Source of the DNA: JBDNJM01 sp041687755
GTDB taxonomy: Bacteria > Planctomycetota > UBA1135 > GCA-002686595
Direction: 5' to 3'
Length of the DNA stretch: 40,649 nt
Assembly (NCBI GenBank): GCA_041687755.1
Contig: JBDNJM010000101.1
Span: 1-40,649 of the forward strand
A program made the translations under genes and the position numbers. The notes under the pieces were generated by a model. It was given only the letters and a program-made list of their open reading frames with translations, had not been told where the DNA came from and searched no databases. This document shows positions 25,313 to 33,640 of the stretch, one piece after another; the first letter of the stretch is position 1, and each line of letters starts with the position of its first letter.

Positions 25313-26617
25313 CTAGTTCGAAGATCCGGCCGCGCTCTTCTTGGCGCCCGACTTGGCCTTCGCCGCGGGCTTCCCAGCCGGGGCCGGGGTAGGAGTCCCA
25401 GCCGCAGACGCAGTCCCAGACGCAGACGCAGTCCCAGCCTCAGACGCAGACGCAGACCCAGACCCAGACCCAGCCTCAACGGCAGCGTCAGGGCCGGCGC
25501 CGCGCGACGCGTCGAGCTCGGCCGCGTCCAGGGCCTCCTGACGGGCCTCGTCGGCCCGCTCGTCCTGGCGCCGCGGCGAGAGTTTCTCCCGCACAATTTC
25601 GTCCAGCTCGGCTGCCAGGTCAGGGTTGTCGATCATGAATTGACGCGCCTTCTCGCGGCCCTGACCAAGGCGGATTTCGTCGCCGTTCGGGGACTTGTAA
25701 GAGAACCAGGTGCCGGACTTCAGCACTTCCCCGGTCTGCATGCCCAAGTCGAGCAAGTCGCCCTCGTAGCTGATGCCCTTGTTGTACAGGATGTCAAATT
25801 CCACCTTGCGGAAGGGCGGAGCCACCTTGTTCTTCACGACGGTGACCTTGGTCCGGTTGCCGACGATCACGTCGCCGTCCTTCAGCGCTCCGATACGACG
25901 GATGTCGCAGCGCACCGACGAGTAGAACTTGAGCGCACGGCCGCCCGTGGTCGTTTCAGGGCTGCCGAACATCACGCCGATCTTCTCGCGGATCTGGTTG
26001 ATGAAGACCACTAAGCAGTCGGAGCGTGAGATGGCCGCCGTGAGCTTGCGCATGGCCTGACTCATCAAACGGGCCTGAAGACCGACGAACGCATCACCCA
26101 TCTCGCCTTCGATTTCGGCGCGCGGCACGAGCGCGGCCACCGAGTCGATGACGATCACGTCGACCGCGTTGGAGCGCACCAGGGTCTCGACGATCTCGAG
26201 CGCCTGCTCGCCGGTGTCCGGCTGGCTGACGAGCAGATCGTCAAGCTTCACGCCGAGCTTGCGGGCGTAGCCCGGATCGAGCGCGTGCTCCGCGTCCACG
26301 AAGGCGCAGATGCCGCCCTCCTTCTGGGCGCTGGCGATAATGTGCAGCGTCAACGTCGTCTTGCCCGAGCTCTCCGGTCCGTAGATCTCGACGATCCGGC
26401 CCTTGGGGAAGCCCACGCCGCCCAGGGCCATATCCAGCGACAAGGAGCCGGAGCGAATGCCCTTGATCTCCTTGACCGGCGTGTCGGCGCCCAGCCGCAT
26501 GATCGATCCGTCCCCGTAGGACTTGGAGATGTCCGTGATGGCGGACTGGAGGGCTTTGGCCTTCTCGGCTTTGGCTCTTTCGCGGGCGGCTTCGGTTTGC
26601 TTGGAGGGGGTGCTCAT
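25313..26617 (-). CDS. recA: RecA recombinase with long low-complexity tail
   Basis: 434 residues. ATP-dependent strand exchange and SOS co-protease. The core (to about residue 350) is fully conserved: Walker A GPESSGKTT at 80-88, DVIVIDSVAALVPRAE (Walker B region), LMSQAMRKL with loop L1, FINQIREKIGVMFGSPETTTGG (loop L2), and NKVAPPF. The tail is unusual: about 85 residues, first charged (QDERADEARQEAL), then Ala/Ser/Gly/Thr repeats encoded by 13 perfect hexamers, ending in a Lys/Ala basic patch (KPAAKAKSGAKKSAAGSSN). Typical RecA tails are about 20-25 acidic residues. The basic end may add DNA binding (inference). Confidence 0.97.
   Translation of the reverse strand: MSTPSKQTEAARERAKAEKAKALQSAITDISKSYGDGSIMRLGADTPVKEIKGIRSGSLSLDMALGGVGFPKGRIVEIYGPESSGKTTLTLHIIASAQKEGGICAFVDAEHALDPGYARKLGVKLDDLLVSQPDTGEQALEIVETLVRSNAVDVIVIDSVAALVPRAEIEGEMGDAFVGLQARLMSQAMRKLTAAISRSDCLVVFINQIREKIGVMFGSPETTTGGRALKFYSSVRCDIRRIGALKDGDVIVGNRTKVTVVKNKVAPPFRKVEFDILYNKGISYEGDLLDLGMQTGEVLKSGTWFSYKSPNGDEIRLGQGREKARQFMIDNPDLAAELDEIVREKLSPRRQDERADEARQEALDAAELDASRGAGPDAAVEAGSGSGSASASEAGTASASGTASAAGTPTPAPAGKPAAKAKSGAKKSAAGSSN
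25399..25476. repeat. Hexanucleotide minisatellite inside recA
   Basis: Thirteen uninterrupted CAGNNN hexamers on the plus strand (variants CAGACG, CAGTCC, CAGACC, CAGCCT, CAGCCG), 78 bases, in frame with recA, encoding the SGSGSASAS-type tail. Unit number can change without a frameshift. Confidence 0.9.
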
Positions 26618-27192
26618 GTCTTGGGATGCCCGTTCGGGCGGCGCTGGGCGGTTCGCGAGGCGGTCTCGCGACGGTCGGGTTTCGAGGGCTTCGCTTACTT
26701 CGACTGAGCGGAATTTAGACCCGCGGGGGCGCTGAAGGAAGCACGAATCCGAACAAAAGCCGAACGGGCCCGAATGCGGGTCCAGCGGCCCCTGCTGCTC
26801 TTAAGACCCACCTGAGCCCCGAGCGTGACGCTTCGAGCCGTCGGTTTCGAGGCCCTGGCCGGATTCTCCGGTCCCGAAACTCACCAACGGCATGGGCGGA
26901 GTGTGGATCCGGCAGCCGTATGCAGACCTAAACGCCTCGTAGGCCACCATCTGCGACGCCGAACCCTGCAGCCAGGCCATCGCTCCGCCCCGGCAGGCTC
27001 CGAACCGTCTCCCGCCCCAGGACCTGCATGCGCCAGCAGCCTGCAGAACCACACTCAACCCATGCAGTTCCCATGGGCCCCCGGCTGGCGGAATCGGGGC
27101 CTACGGCTGCGGGCTCGCCCCCCATCTCGGAGAGCCAGCCCGCGGCGTCCTGGAATGGACCGCGGAGCTGGCATGCTCGCGCACCCCCTTGA
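26618..27192. other. recA upstream region, gene-free
   Basis: 575 bases without a gene. On the minus strand a direct repeat GTTC-N7-GTTC (26751-26765) lies about 135 bases before recA, and an AT-rich TCTAAATT lies near 26713-26720. GTTC-N7-GTTC is the LexA operator of Alphaproteobacteria; whether it means anything in this organism is unknown. Translations here have no recognisable domain. Confidence 0.35.
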
Positions 27193-28095
27193 TCAGAGGC
27201 TGACCAATCCGTGGAACTCGTTGAAGCGGCGCTCGATGCCCGCCCGGCCCACGGCCTCCAGCGGCTCGATCGAGAAGCCCTCGACGCAGTGCGATGCCGT
27301 CACGGTGCCGTACAGCATCGCGCGCTTCATCGTGGCCGCATCGATGTTGTCCACCGAGGCCAGGTAACCCATGAACCCGCCGGCGAAGCTATCGCCCGCG
27401 CCCGTGGGATCCACGACCTGATCCACCGGGTAGGCAGGGATCGCGAAGTGCACGTCCCGACCGATCAGGAAAGCGCCGTGCTCGCCCTTCTTCAAGACAA
27501 CGAACTTCGGGCCCATGTCGAGCACCTTGCGCGCCGCGCTAATCAGGTGGTTGTCACCGGTCAGCATGCGCGCCTCCTCGTCGTTGAGCACCAGCGCGTC
27601 GATCTTGCCCAGTAGCTGCTTGAGACCTGGACGCGCGATGTCGATCCAGAGGTTCATCGTGTCGGCCATCACGAAGCGGTCCTTGGCCGTGCACTGCTCG
27701 AGAGCCTGCATCTGCACGTCGGGAGAAGCATTGCCAAGGAACACGAACTTCGAGTCGCGGTAGCTGTCGGGCACCTTGGGCTCGAAGTGCTCGAACACGT
27801 TGAGCTGGGTGTCCAGCGTGACGCGCGTGTTCCAGTCCGCCTCGTAGCGCCCCGCCCAGCGGAACGTCTTGCCCTCGGCGATCTCCACGCCATCGGTATC
27901 GATGCCGTGCTCGCGGAACGAGGCGAGTTGCGCGTCGGGGAAGTCCGTGCCGACAACGCCGACTAGGCGGACCGGGGTGAAGTGGCTCGCGGCCAGGGCG
28001 AAGAAGGTGGCGGATCCACCGAGCGCTTCGTCGCGCTTGGCAAAGGGCGTTTCGATCTTGTCGAAGGCCAGCGTGCCGACGCAGAGCAGGGACAT
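27193..28095 (-). CDS. PfkB-family sugar/nucleoside kinase
   Basis: 300-residue ribokinase-fold kinase. N-terminal GGSAT motif at residues 26-30 (substrate and lid region) and the C-terminal PfkB signature DPTGAGDSFAGGF from residue 229, with catalytic Asp235 and the GAG anion hole. Family members phosphorylate ribose, fructose-6-P, adenosine, tagatose or other sugars and nucleosides; the substrate cannot be read from the sequence. NDEEARMLTG is the family's conserved mid-segment. Its start is preceded by a run of 12 G residues (28102-28113) and it lies 73 bases after the flippase-like gene, probably one transcription unit. Confidence 0.9.
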   Translation of the reverse strand: MSLLCVGTLAFDKIETPFAKRDEALGGSATFFALAASHFTPVRLVGVVGTDFPDAQLASFREHGIDTDGVEIAEGKTFRWAGRYEADWNTRVTLDTQLNVFEHFEPKVPDSYRDSKFVFLGNASPDVQMQALEQCTAKDRFVMADTMNLWIDIARPGLKQLLGKIDALVLNDEEARMLTGDNHLISAARKVLDMGPKFVVLKKGEHGAFLIGRDVHFAIPAYPVDQVVDPTGAGDSFAGGFMGYLASVDNIDAATMKRAMLYGTVTASHCVEGFSIEPLEAVGRAGIERRFNEFHGLVSL

Positions 28096-28101
28096 GGTCT
28101 T

Positions 28102-28113
28102 GGGGGGGGGGGG
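28102..28113. repeat. Poly-G tract just upstream of the PfkB gene
   Basis: Twelve consecutive G on the plus strand (C on the transcribed sense strand), six bases from the start codon. It occupies the place of a ribosome site and may be length-variable, or its length may be a sequencing uncertainty. Confidence 0.85.
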
Positions 28114-28168
28114 CGGAAGTCGAGAAGAGTAAGAACGAACCGCAGCGGGCTGCGGTGACCGAATGGGA

Positions 28169-29461
28169 TCAGAGAATCGAATCTGGCGCTTCGACCTCGG
28201 CCAGCTCCTTGCGCTGACCGGGCATCAAAAGGAACAACCCGCCGGCGAGGCCCAGGATCAGCTGACAGATCCGGAAGCCCACGCTGACGGCAACGCCGAG
28301 CGCAGCGCTCACTCCCACCATCTTGAACAGGATGCCGTAGGTCGCCTCGCCAAGGCCCCAGCCGCCCGGCGCGATGGGCACCGAGCTGACCATGTTGGCG
28401 ACGGGCACGATGGCCGCGAACTCCAGGAAGCCGATCTGATCGGCCGCTACGCCGAACGCCCTACCGAGGGCGACGACGCCGGCGATCGCGAACAGGTGGT
28501 TGCCCAGCGACAGCAGGACGGCGAAGGCCAGCTCCACGCGGTGCTTGGCAAAGGTCATCACCGCCTCGTCCAGCTTGCCGATCTTGTCCGCAAAGGGCAG
28601 CTTCGCCAGCAGGGCATCGAAGCGCACGGCGCGTCGCAGGCCGCTATTGACGTACATGGAAGCGCCGAGCGCCATCACCAGCAGCACGAGGCCGACCGGC
28701 ACGCGCAGCTCCGCGAAAGTCTCACCGAGCACGAGGATCATGACGGCAGCCAAGGCCGCGAGAGTGAACAGGCCGAGCAGCCTGTCCACGAGGACCGAGA
28801 CCAGGGCGTCCGCGCGCTGACCGGGGTTCTCGCGCACGGCCAAGATGGCCTTGACCACGTCACCGCCAGTCAGCCCGGGAACGACGGTATTAAAGAAGAC
28901 GCCGAGGAAAGTGAGCCGGAAGGAGTCCAACCAGCGCACCTTGCAGCCACCCACCAGCAGCAGCCGCCACCAGCGCGTCACGCCGCACAGCAGGGCGCCG
29001 AGGAACGCGAGCAGAGCTAGTGCCAGGCCGCTCGGTTCGACGCTGCGGAACACGCGCTGAATGCTGGGCCGCAGCTCCGCCTCACCGACGGCCACCGGAG
29101 TTTCCCAGTTGCCGCTCGCGGCGCGCTCCAGCGGCAGCGGCGCCTCGGGGATGCCGGGGCCGAGCTTCACAAACTCTTCGGGGTCCACGCGGAACTCCAC
29201 CGCATCGGACTTCCAGTCGCCCAAGATTTCACCGCGCACCGGCGTGGACTTCATCGTCGCCGTTTCCACGACGAGTTGATCGTGCCAGGGCAGGAAGTAG
29301 GCGACCGCTGCCAGGATCGCGAGCCCGAAGATCGGCTGAAGGATCTTGAACAGTCGGCCTCCGCCAGACTTCGCGGGCGCAGCGGATACAGGTTGCGCGA
29401 CCGCCGGCGCGCTAGCGCCCGCAGCCTTGCTCTTTGTGCTTGATTCGATCTCGGAGCTCAT
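28169..29461 (-). CDS. Flippase-like / lysylphosphatidylglycerol synthase TM-domain protein
   Basis: 430 residues from the ATG at 29461, which overlaps the upstream stop codon (ATGA), showing translational coupling. After a Ser/Ala/Lys-rich cytoplasmic N-terminus there is one membrane helix (ILQPIFGLAILAAVAYFL), an extracytoplasmic segment of about 95 residues, and then a multi-helix UPF0104/AglD-type domain with its hallmarks (RWWRLLLVGG, FFNTVVPGLTGGDVVKA, VLVDRLLGLFTL, and SVPIAPGGWGLGEATYG). The family includes MprF flippase domains and lipid-linked sugar transporters. No lysyl-transferase (synthase) domain is present, so a lipid or polyprenol flippase role is more likely. Upstream is a lipoprotein gene, downstream a PfkB kinase. 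Confidence 0.85.
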   Translation of the reverse strand: MSSEIESSTKSKAAGASAPAVAQPVSAAPAKSGGGRLFKILQPIFGLAILAAVAYFLPWHDQLVVETATMKSTPVRGEILGDWKSDAVEFRVDPEEFVKLGPGIPEAPLPLERAASGNWETPVAVGEAELRPSIQRVFRSVEPSGLALALLAFLGALLCGVTRWWRLLLVGGCKVRWLDSFRLTFLGVFFNTVVPGLTGGDVVKAILAVRENPGQRADALVSVLVDRLLGLFTLAALAAVMILVLGETFAELRVPVGLVLLVMALGASMYVNSGLRRAVRFDALLAKLPFADKIGKLDEAVMTFAKHRVELAFAVLLSLGNHLFAIAGVVALGRAFGVAADQIGFLEFAAIVPVANMVSSVPIAPGGWGLGEATYGILFKMVGVSAALGVAVSVGFRICQLILGLAGGLFLLMPGQRKELAEVEAPDSIL

Positions 29462-30558
29462 GATCCCACCTGCTCGACGTCGCCCGCGATTGCCCGGGCT
29501 CGCCCGGTTTTGCCCCACCAGTTCACCCAGTCCTCATGGCGCAGGAACGCCTCGGCCTCGGGGGCCAGACTCTGCAGGGCCCGCGCCGCCGCGACCGCCG
29601 CCGGGCCATCGGGCGCATCGGTCGCCCGAATCAGCGCCTCGAACCAGACCAAGAGGGCCTTCCCGCTGCGCTGCTCCGGCGGAAGGCCATCAGCGCGCAC
29701 GCCATGCCCCAGCGTCTCCAGCACGCGGGGCAGGCCGCGTTCCAACGCTTGGATGTAGAGCTCCAGCCCTTGCTCCGGTTCGACATCCCATACCGCGCGC
29801 ACCGCCGGGGCCTGCACCGTGTCGTTCACATCGCGCAAAGCTGACCCCAGGCCAAGGGCGCAGGCGCGCCGCCGCAGCTCCTCGTGAACCGCCAGGAAGC
29901 GCTCCTTAGCCGGAGCGATCCGCGACGGCTGCCGAAGCTGCACATTCATCGCGCGCTGCAGCCGCACCGCGCCGTCCCGGTCCAAGGTCACCGACTCGAT
30001 CTGGCCGAGCACGCGCCCCAATTCAAGGTCGCCACCGCCATCGCACGCAGCAAACAGGCTCTCGACCAGCGCCGTCATGCCCTCCGCGTCGAGCGCGTCC
30101 TCGTCCGGCTCCTGCTGCACGGTCACGCCGCCCAGGGAGCGCGCCTCATCCAGCAGCATCAGCGCCGCCCGCTCGCGCACCACCGCGCTGGGCGAGTCGA
30201 CGACCAACCAGGCGCCGAATTCGACCCGAGAGCCGCGCAAGCGCGGGCTCGAGCCCTCGGTCTTGGCCAGCCGCAGCAGCTCGCGCCGTGCGGTCTCGTC
30301 GGGCCGCTCGAGAATGCGCTCGGGCTTACCCTCGAGGCCCAGGTTGCGTTCGACCCAACCACCCCCCAGCGCGTCGAACGCGCTGCGCAGGTTGAATTCC
30401 AGGTGCCCCATCGGGGCCGACCGCCGGTCGTAACCCCCGGCGCTGTCGTGGACTTCGCGCAGGTTCCATGCGCTGGCATCGGCGCTGTGGCACCCGGTCG
30501 AGAGACCGAGGAGCAGCAGCCCGCAGAGGGACAGGACGGGGGGGGCGAAACAGCGCAT
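29458..30558 (-). CDS. Hypothetical lipoprotein, helical repeat type
   Basis: 366 residues. A signal peptide (VLSLCGLLLLGLSTG) ends at a plausible lipobox Cys23. The mature part is helical with evenly spaced Leu/Ala pairs and arginine-rich turns (RRELLRLAKTEG, VVRERAALMLLDEARSL, PAAVAAARALQSLAPEAEAFL), resembling HEAT- or armadillo-like repeats; no catalytic motif is seen. VNWWGKTGR near the end resembles the W-x-x-WW motif at the end of some HEAT-repeat planctomycete proteins. Its stop overlaps the start of the flippase-like gene, so the two probably act together at the envelope. Function unknown. Confidence 0.75.
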   Translation of the reverse strand: MRCFAPPVLSLCGLLLLGLSTGCHSADASAWNLREVHDSAGGYDRRSAPMGHLEFNLRSAFDALGGGWVERNLGLEGKPERILERPDETARRELLRLAKTEGSSPRLRGSRVEFGAWLVVDSPSAVVRERAALMLLDEARSLGGVTVQQEPDEDALDAEGMTALVESLFAACDGGGDLELGRVLGQIESVTLDRDGAVRLQRAMNVQLRQPSRIAPAKERFLAVHEELRRRACALGLGSALRDVNDTVQAPAVRAVWDVEPEQGLELYIQALERGLPRVLETLGHGVRADGLPPEQRSGKALLVWFEALIRATDAPDGPAAVAAARALQSLAPEAEAFLRHEDWVNWWGKTGRARAIAGDVEQVGS

Positions 30559-30671
30559 GGGCGCCGAAGTCTACGTCCCTTTGGCGCTCCGGTCGCCCCC
30601 GACCCCGTCTAGGTCGCCCTGAGCCCGGGTCACTCGGTCCTAGAGGGCTCGTAGAAGCCGTCGCTCGCGCT

Positions 30672-30677
30672 TAGAAT
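30672..30677 (+). promoter_or_regulatory. Candidate -10 element of nqrM (TAGAAT)
   Basis: TAGAAT lies six bases upstream of the nqrM ATG (30684). At the usual distance transcription would begin at or next to the A of the start codon, predicting a leaderless mRNA. No good -35 is visible. Tentative. Confidence 0.4.
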
Positions 30678-30683
30678 TTACCT

Positions 30684-30917
30684 ATGGAAACCTTCTTGAT
30701 CACCTTCGCGGTGCTGCTGCTGGCTGTGTCCGGCATGAGCATTGGCCTGATCGTGCGCGGCAAGGCGCTCAGCCGCTCCTGCGGCGGCGTCGGCCCCGAC
30801 GGCGAAGGACTTGCTGACTGCCTTTGTGAGCGCGAGGGCCGCCCCAAGGCCTGCGAGGACGGGGAGCGGCCGTCCGATCTGGTCACTCTCGAGCCGATGC
30901 TCATTAGGAACCGCTAG
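30684..30917 (+). CDS. nqrM: Na+-NQR assembly factor NqrM (DUF539)
   Basis: 77 residues: one N-terminal membrane helix (METFLITFAVLLLAVSGMSIGLIV) followed by a cysteine-rich cytoplasmic tail, with SCGGVGPDGEGLADCLCE and a further Cys in KACED. This matches NqrM, which has the RKS/GSCGG and CDC pattern after a single helix. In Vibrio, NqrM is required for maturation of the NQR complex, most likely supplying iron to the site between NqrD and NqrE. It is longer than the typical protein because of a 20-residue tail. It faces the apbE end of the nqr operon on the opposite strand, so it is not cotranscribed with it. The context makes the assignment secure. Confidence 0.88.
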   Translation: METFLITFAVLLLAVSGMSIGLIVRGKALSRSCGGVGPDGEGLADCLCEREGRPKACEDGERPSDLVTLEPMLIRNR

Positions 30918-31213
30918 GCGCGCCCAGACACCGTCAGCGGCCGATGAACAGGGGGCCGAGGAACAGTCCCTATCCCGGCCCAAAGGCCTGTCTTAGCCAG
31001 GTCGACCAGAACCAGCGGCACCCGACCCACGTGGCCTCCAGGCTCGCGTCGGGGCCGGCGAGAACTGGATAGGTCTCAGTAGCGCCCCTCAAGTGCCCCT
31101 GGCGCCGGGCCTCCCCCGGCCTCCTTAGTAAAAGCAGCCCGGCGGCTGGAGCGAGCCCCGAGTAGCCGCGTGCGCGCCTGTCGCAGCCCCCCGCCGAATC
31201 GCCCACCAAGGGC
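30918..31213. other. Convergent intergenic region nqrM / apbE
   Basis: 296 bases with no gene. A short hairpin GCCGGG-CCTCC-CCCGGC at 31104-31120 may help terminate the convergent transcripts; it has no T-run. Confidence 0.4.
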
Positions 31214-32368
31214 CTAGCGGCTCGGCGCCACGAGCGCCTCGAAGCCGGAGCTCTCGCTGGTGTCGAATCGGTCGCGCTGGTCGTTCGTGAGAATCCAAAG
31301 CGCTTCGATCCCCGACATCGACTCGACCAGGACCAGGCCTTCCTCCACGCCCATCACGAGCAAGGCGGTCGCAAGTCCGTCCGCGCGAGCGCAGGGAAAC
31401 CCTCCGGAACTCCGATCGACTACCGTCACCGAGGCGATGCCGTTCGAGAAGGGGCGCCCGGTGCGCGGGTCGATGACGTGCCCCACGCGCCCCGAGTCGC
31501 TCGCCCGCCAGGCCCGGTAGTCTCCGGAGGTCGCGACCGCACCCCGGCCGGGTTCGATCGCCAGCCAGGCCTCGCGAACGTCGCCCGGAGCCGCCGTCGG
31601 CGCCTCGACGCCGACCCGCCACGCCCCACCGCCCAGCCGTTCGCCGCCCAGGCGGACCTCCCCACCGACCTCCAGGAAGTAATCCCGCAGGCCCAGGTCG
31701 TCCTCGAGCGCGGTCGCCACGGCGTCCACCGCAAGCCCCTTCGCTATCGCCGAGAAGTCGAGTTCCGGGCCTTCGGTCCAGTCCGACCCGGGCCAGAAGC
31801 GCTCCCCGTCGAACCCCAGCCGCTCCCACCCGACCCGAGCAAGCGCCTGTTCGAGCTCGGACGCCGTCGGCTCATCGAGCGCGGCGTCTGGACCGAATCC
31901 CCAAGCCCCCACCAGGGCCCCCACGGTCGGATCGAAGGCACCCCCCGTAGCCCGAACAAGCTCCTCGGTAAGCGTTGCGAGGTCCAGCAGCATCGGCGAG
32001 TTCTCCACGCTCACCGGCACCCCAGGCCCGAAGCGATCACTGCGGATCCAGGCGTCGAGCTCCCGCTGGAGAAGTGCGAGCTTCGAATCCTCCCGCCAGT
32101 GGCTCGCACAGGCGTCGACCTGCGCCAACGTCTCCTCGATCAGGACCTGAACGGCATCCGCTTCAAGCCCTCCAGGATTCGGCGACAGCAGCGACCAGGT
32201 CGTCCCGAAGATCGGCCCCGCCAGGCGCAGCGCCTCAGCGTCAGTGGAACGCTGCCGGCCCTGCCACACGAGCACGCCGAAGACGAGCGCCACAGCAAGA
32301 ACGCCCCAGAAACGCCGCGAGGCGGCGGGTAGCCCCACCGCCTCGCGCTCCGTATCAGACTCGGTCAC
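31214..32368 (-). CDS. apbE: FAD:protein FMN transferase ApbE
   Basis: 384 residues. Attaches FMN through a phosphoester to Thr in NqrB and NqrC. One N-terminal membrane anchor (residues 20-36) places the enzyme outside the cytoplasmic membrane, where the NqrC flavin domain sits. Hallmarks: GTTWSL near 55, GGAFDPTVGALVGAWGFG at 142-159, LDFSAIAKGLAVD at 203-215, EVGGEV, ATSGDYR, His297 in HVIDPRTGRP, and the Mg-binding Asp330 in ADGLATALLVMG. It follows nqrF by 11 bases, and its targets are encoded upstream in the same operon. Confidence 0.95.
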   Translation of the reverse strand: MTESDTEREAVGLPAASRRFWGVLAVALVFGVLVWQGRQRSTDAEALRLAGPIFGTTWSLLSPNPGGLEADAVQVLIEETLAQVDACASHWREDSKLALLQRELDAWIRSDRFGPGVPVSVENSPMLLDLATLTEELVRATGGAFDPTVGALVGAWGFGPDAALDEPTASELEQALARVGWERLGFDGERFWPGSDWTEGPELDFSAIAKGLAVDAVATALEDDLGLRDYFLEVGGEVRLGGERLGGGAWRVGVEAPTAAPGDVREAWLAIEPGRGAVATSGDYRAWRASDSGRVGHVIDPRTGRPFSNGIASVTVVDRSSGGFPCARADGLATALLVMGVEEGLVLVESMSGIEALWILTNDQRDRFDTSESSGFEALVAPSR

Positions 32369-32379
32369 GGCCGAATCGG

Positions 32380-33609
32380 TCAGCCGCCGAAGTCGTCGAG
32401 GTCGATCATCTCGGGATCGACACCCAGGTCATCGAGCATCTTGAGCACGGCCGAGTTCATCATCGGCGGGCCGCACAGGTAGTACTCGATGTCCTCAGGC
32501 GCAGGATGCTTGGACAGATACTGCTCGAGCACGACCTGGTGAATGAATCCGGTGTAGCCCTCCCAGTTGTCCTCTTCCTTGGGGTCGGAGAGGGCGACGT
32601 GCCATTCGAAGTTGTCGTGCTTCGCGTCCAGCTCTTCGAAGACCTCCTCGTAGAACATCTCCTTCTTGCTGCGCGCGCCGTACCAGTAGCTCACCTTGCG
32701 ATCGGTGTTGTCGCTGAACATCTGCAGGATGTGGCTGCGCAGCGGAGCCATACCCGCGCCACCGCCGATGAAGCAGCATTCGCGCTTGGTGTCCTGCAGG
32801 TGAAAGTCACCGAAGGGCCCCGAGATGGTGACCTTATCGCCCGGCTTCGCGTTGAAGATGTAGCTGGAGGCCTTACCGCCCGAGATGCCCTCGGGAGCGT
32901 TCGGCGGCGGAGAGGCAATCCGCACGTTCAGCTCGATGTTGCGCGAACCCTGGGCCGGGTAGTTCGCCATCGAGTAGGCGCGTTCAACCGGCTCATCGTT
33001 GGTCGCGGTGTAGCGCCACACGTTGAAGTTGTCCCAATCCTCATGATACTCCTCCTGAATCGCGAAGTCGGAGTACTTGCAGTTGAAGGCGGGCACCTCG
33101 ATCTGGATGTACTCGCCGTTCTTGAAGTCGAGCTTTTCGCCCTCGGGCAGCTCAACCACGAACTCCTTGATGAACGTCGCGACGTTCTCGTTGGAGACGA
33201 CCGTGCACTCCCACTTCTTCGCCGCAAGGGCGGAGGCGGGAACATCGACATTCATGTCTTCCCTGACCTTCACCTGGCAGGAGAGCCGGTAGCCAGCCTT
33301 CGCGTCGGCGCGGTTGATGTGGCCTTCCTCGGTGGGAAGCAGGCCGGTGTTGCCTTCGGTGATCTTCACCGTGCACTGGGCGCAGGTGCCGCCACCGCCG
33401 CAGGCGGAGGGCACGAAAATCTTGCGCTCGGCGAGGGTGCCGAGCAGCGTGCCGCCCGCGCGAGTCTCGATAGGGTGCGATTCGTCGCCGTTGAGCGTGA
33501 TCGTGACCTTGCCGGTGCTCACCAACTGGCTCTTGGCGAGCAGCAAGATCGTGACCATGGCGAGCACCACTAGGGTGAACATGCCGACGCCGAGGAGGAT
33601 GGTGTCCAT
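32380..33609 (-). CDS. nqrF: Na+-NQR subunit F (NADH dehydrogenase, 2Fe-2S/FAD)
   Basis: 409 residues. Entry point for NADH electrons. N-terminal membrane helix (ILLGVGMFTLVVLAMVTILLLA), then a [2Fe-2S] ferredoxin domain with Cys70, Cys76, Cys79 and Cys111 (ACGGGGTCAQC and LSCQVKV). The FAD site is RAYSMANY at 210-217, and the NADH-binding segments are GGGAGMAPLRSH (282-293) and the CGPPMMN box near the end. The C-terminal DDFGG is characteristic. It is full length, downstream of nqrE with a 31-base gap and 11 bases from apbE. Confidence 0.98.
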   Translation of the reverse strand: MDTILLGVGMFTLVVLAMVTILLLAKSQLVSTGKVTITLNGDESHPIETRAGGTLLGTLAERKIFVPSACGGGGTCAQCTVKITEGNTGLLPTEEGHINRADAKAGYRLSCQVKVREDMNVDVPASALAAKKWECTVVSNENVATFIKEFVVELPEGEKLDFKNGEYIQIEVPAFNCKYSDFAIQEEYHEDWDNFNVWRYTATNDEPVERAYSMANYPAQGSRNIELNVRIASPPPNAPEGISGGKASSYIFNAKPGDKVTISGPFGDFHLQDTKRECCFIGGGAGMAPLRSHILQMFSDNTDRKVSYWYGARSKKEMFYEEVFEELDAKHDNFEWHVALSDPKEEDNWEGYTGFIHQVVLEQYLSKHPAPEDIEYYLCGPPMMNSAVLKMLDDLGVDPEMIDLDDFGG

Positions 33610-33640
33610 GGGAGTATTTCGGATCGAAAGGCTGCGGGGA

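Noticed and set aside
25399..25476. CRISPR-like or regulatory repeat array
   Set aside because: Hexamer units without spacers lying in frame within recA; it is a coding minisatellite.
24883..25596. N-terminal extension of alaS to 1129 residues reading through the recA tail
   Set aside because: The extension is the reverse reading of recA repeats (alternating Leu/Arg/Gly) and the canonical AlaRS start is at 24882.
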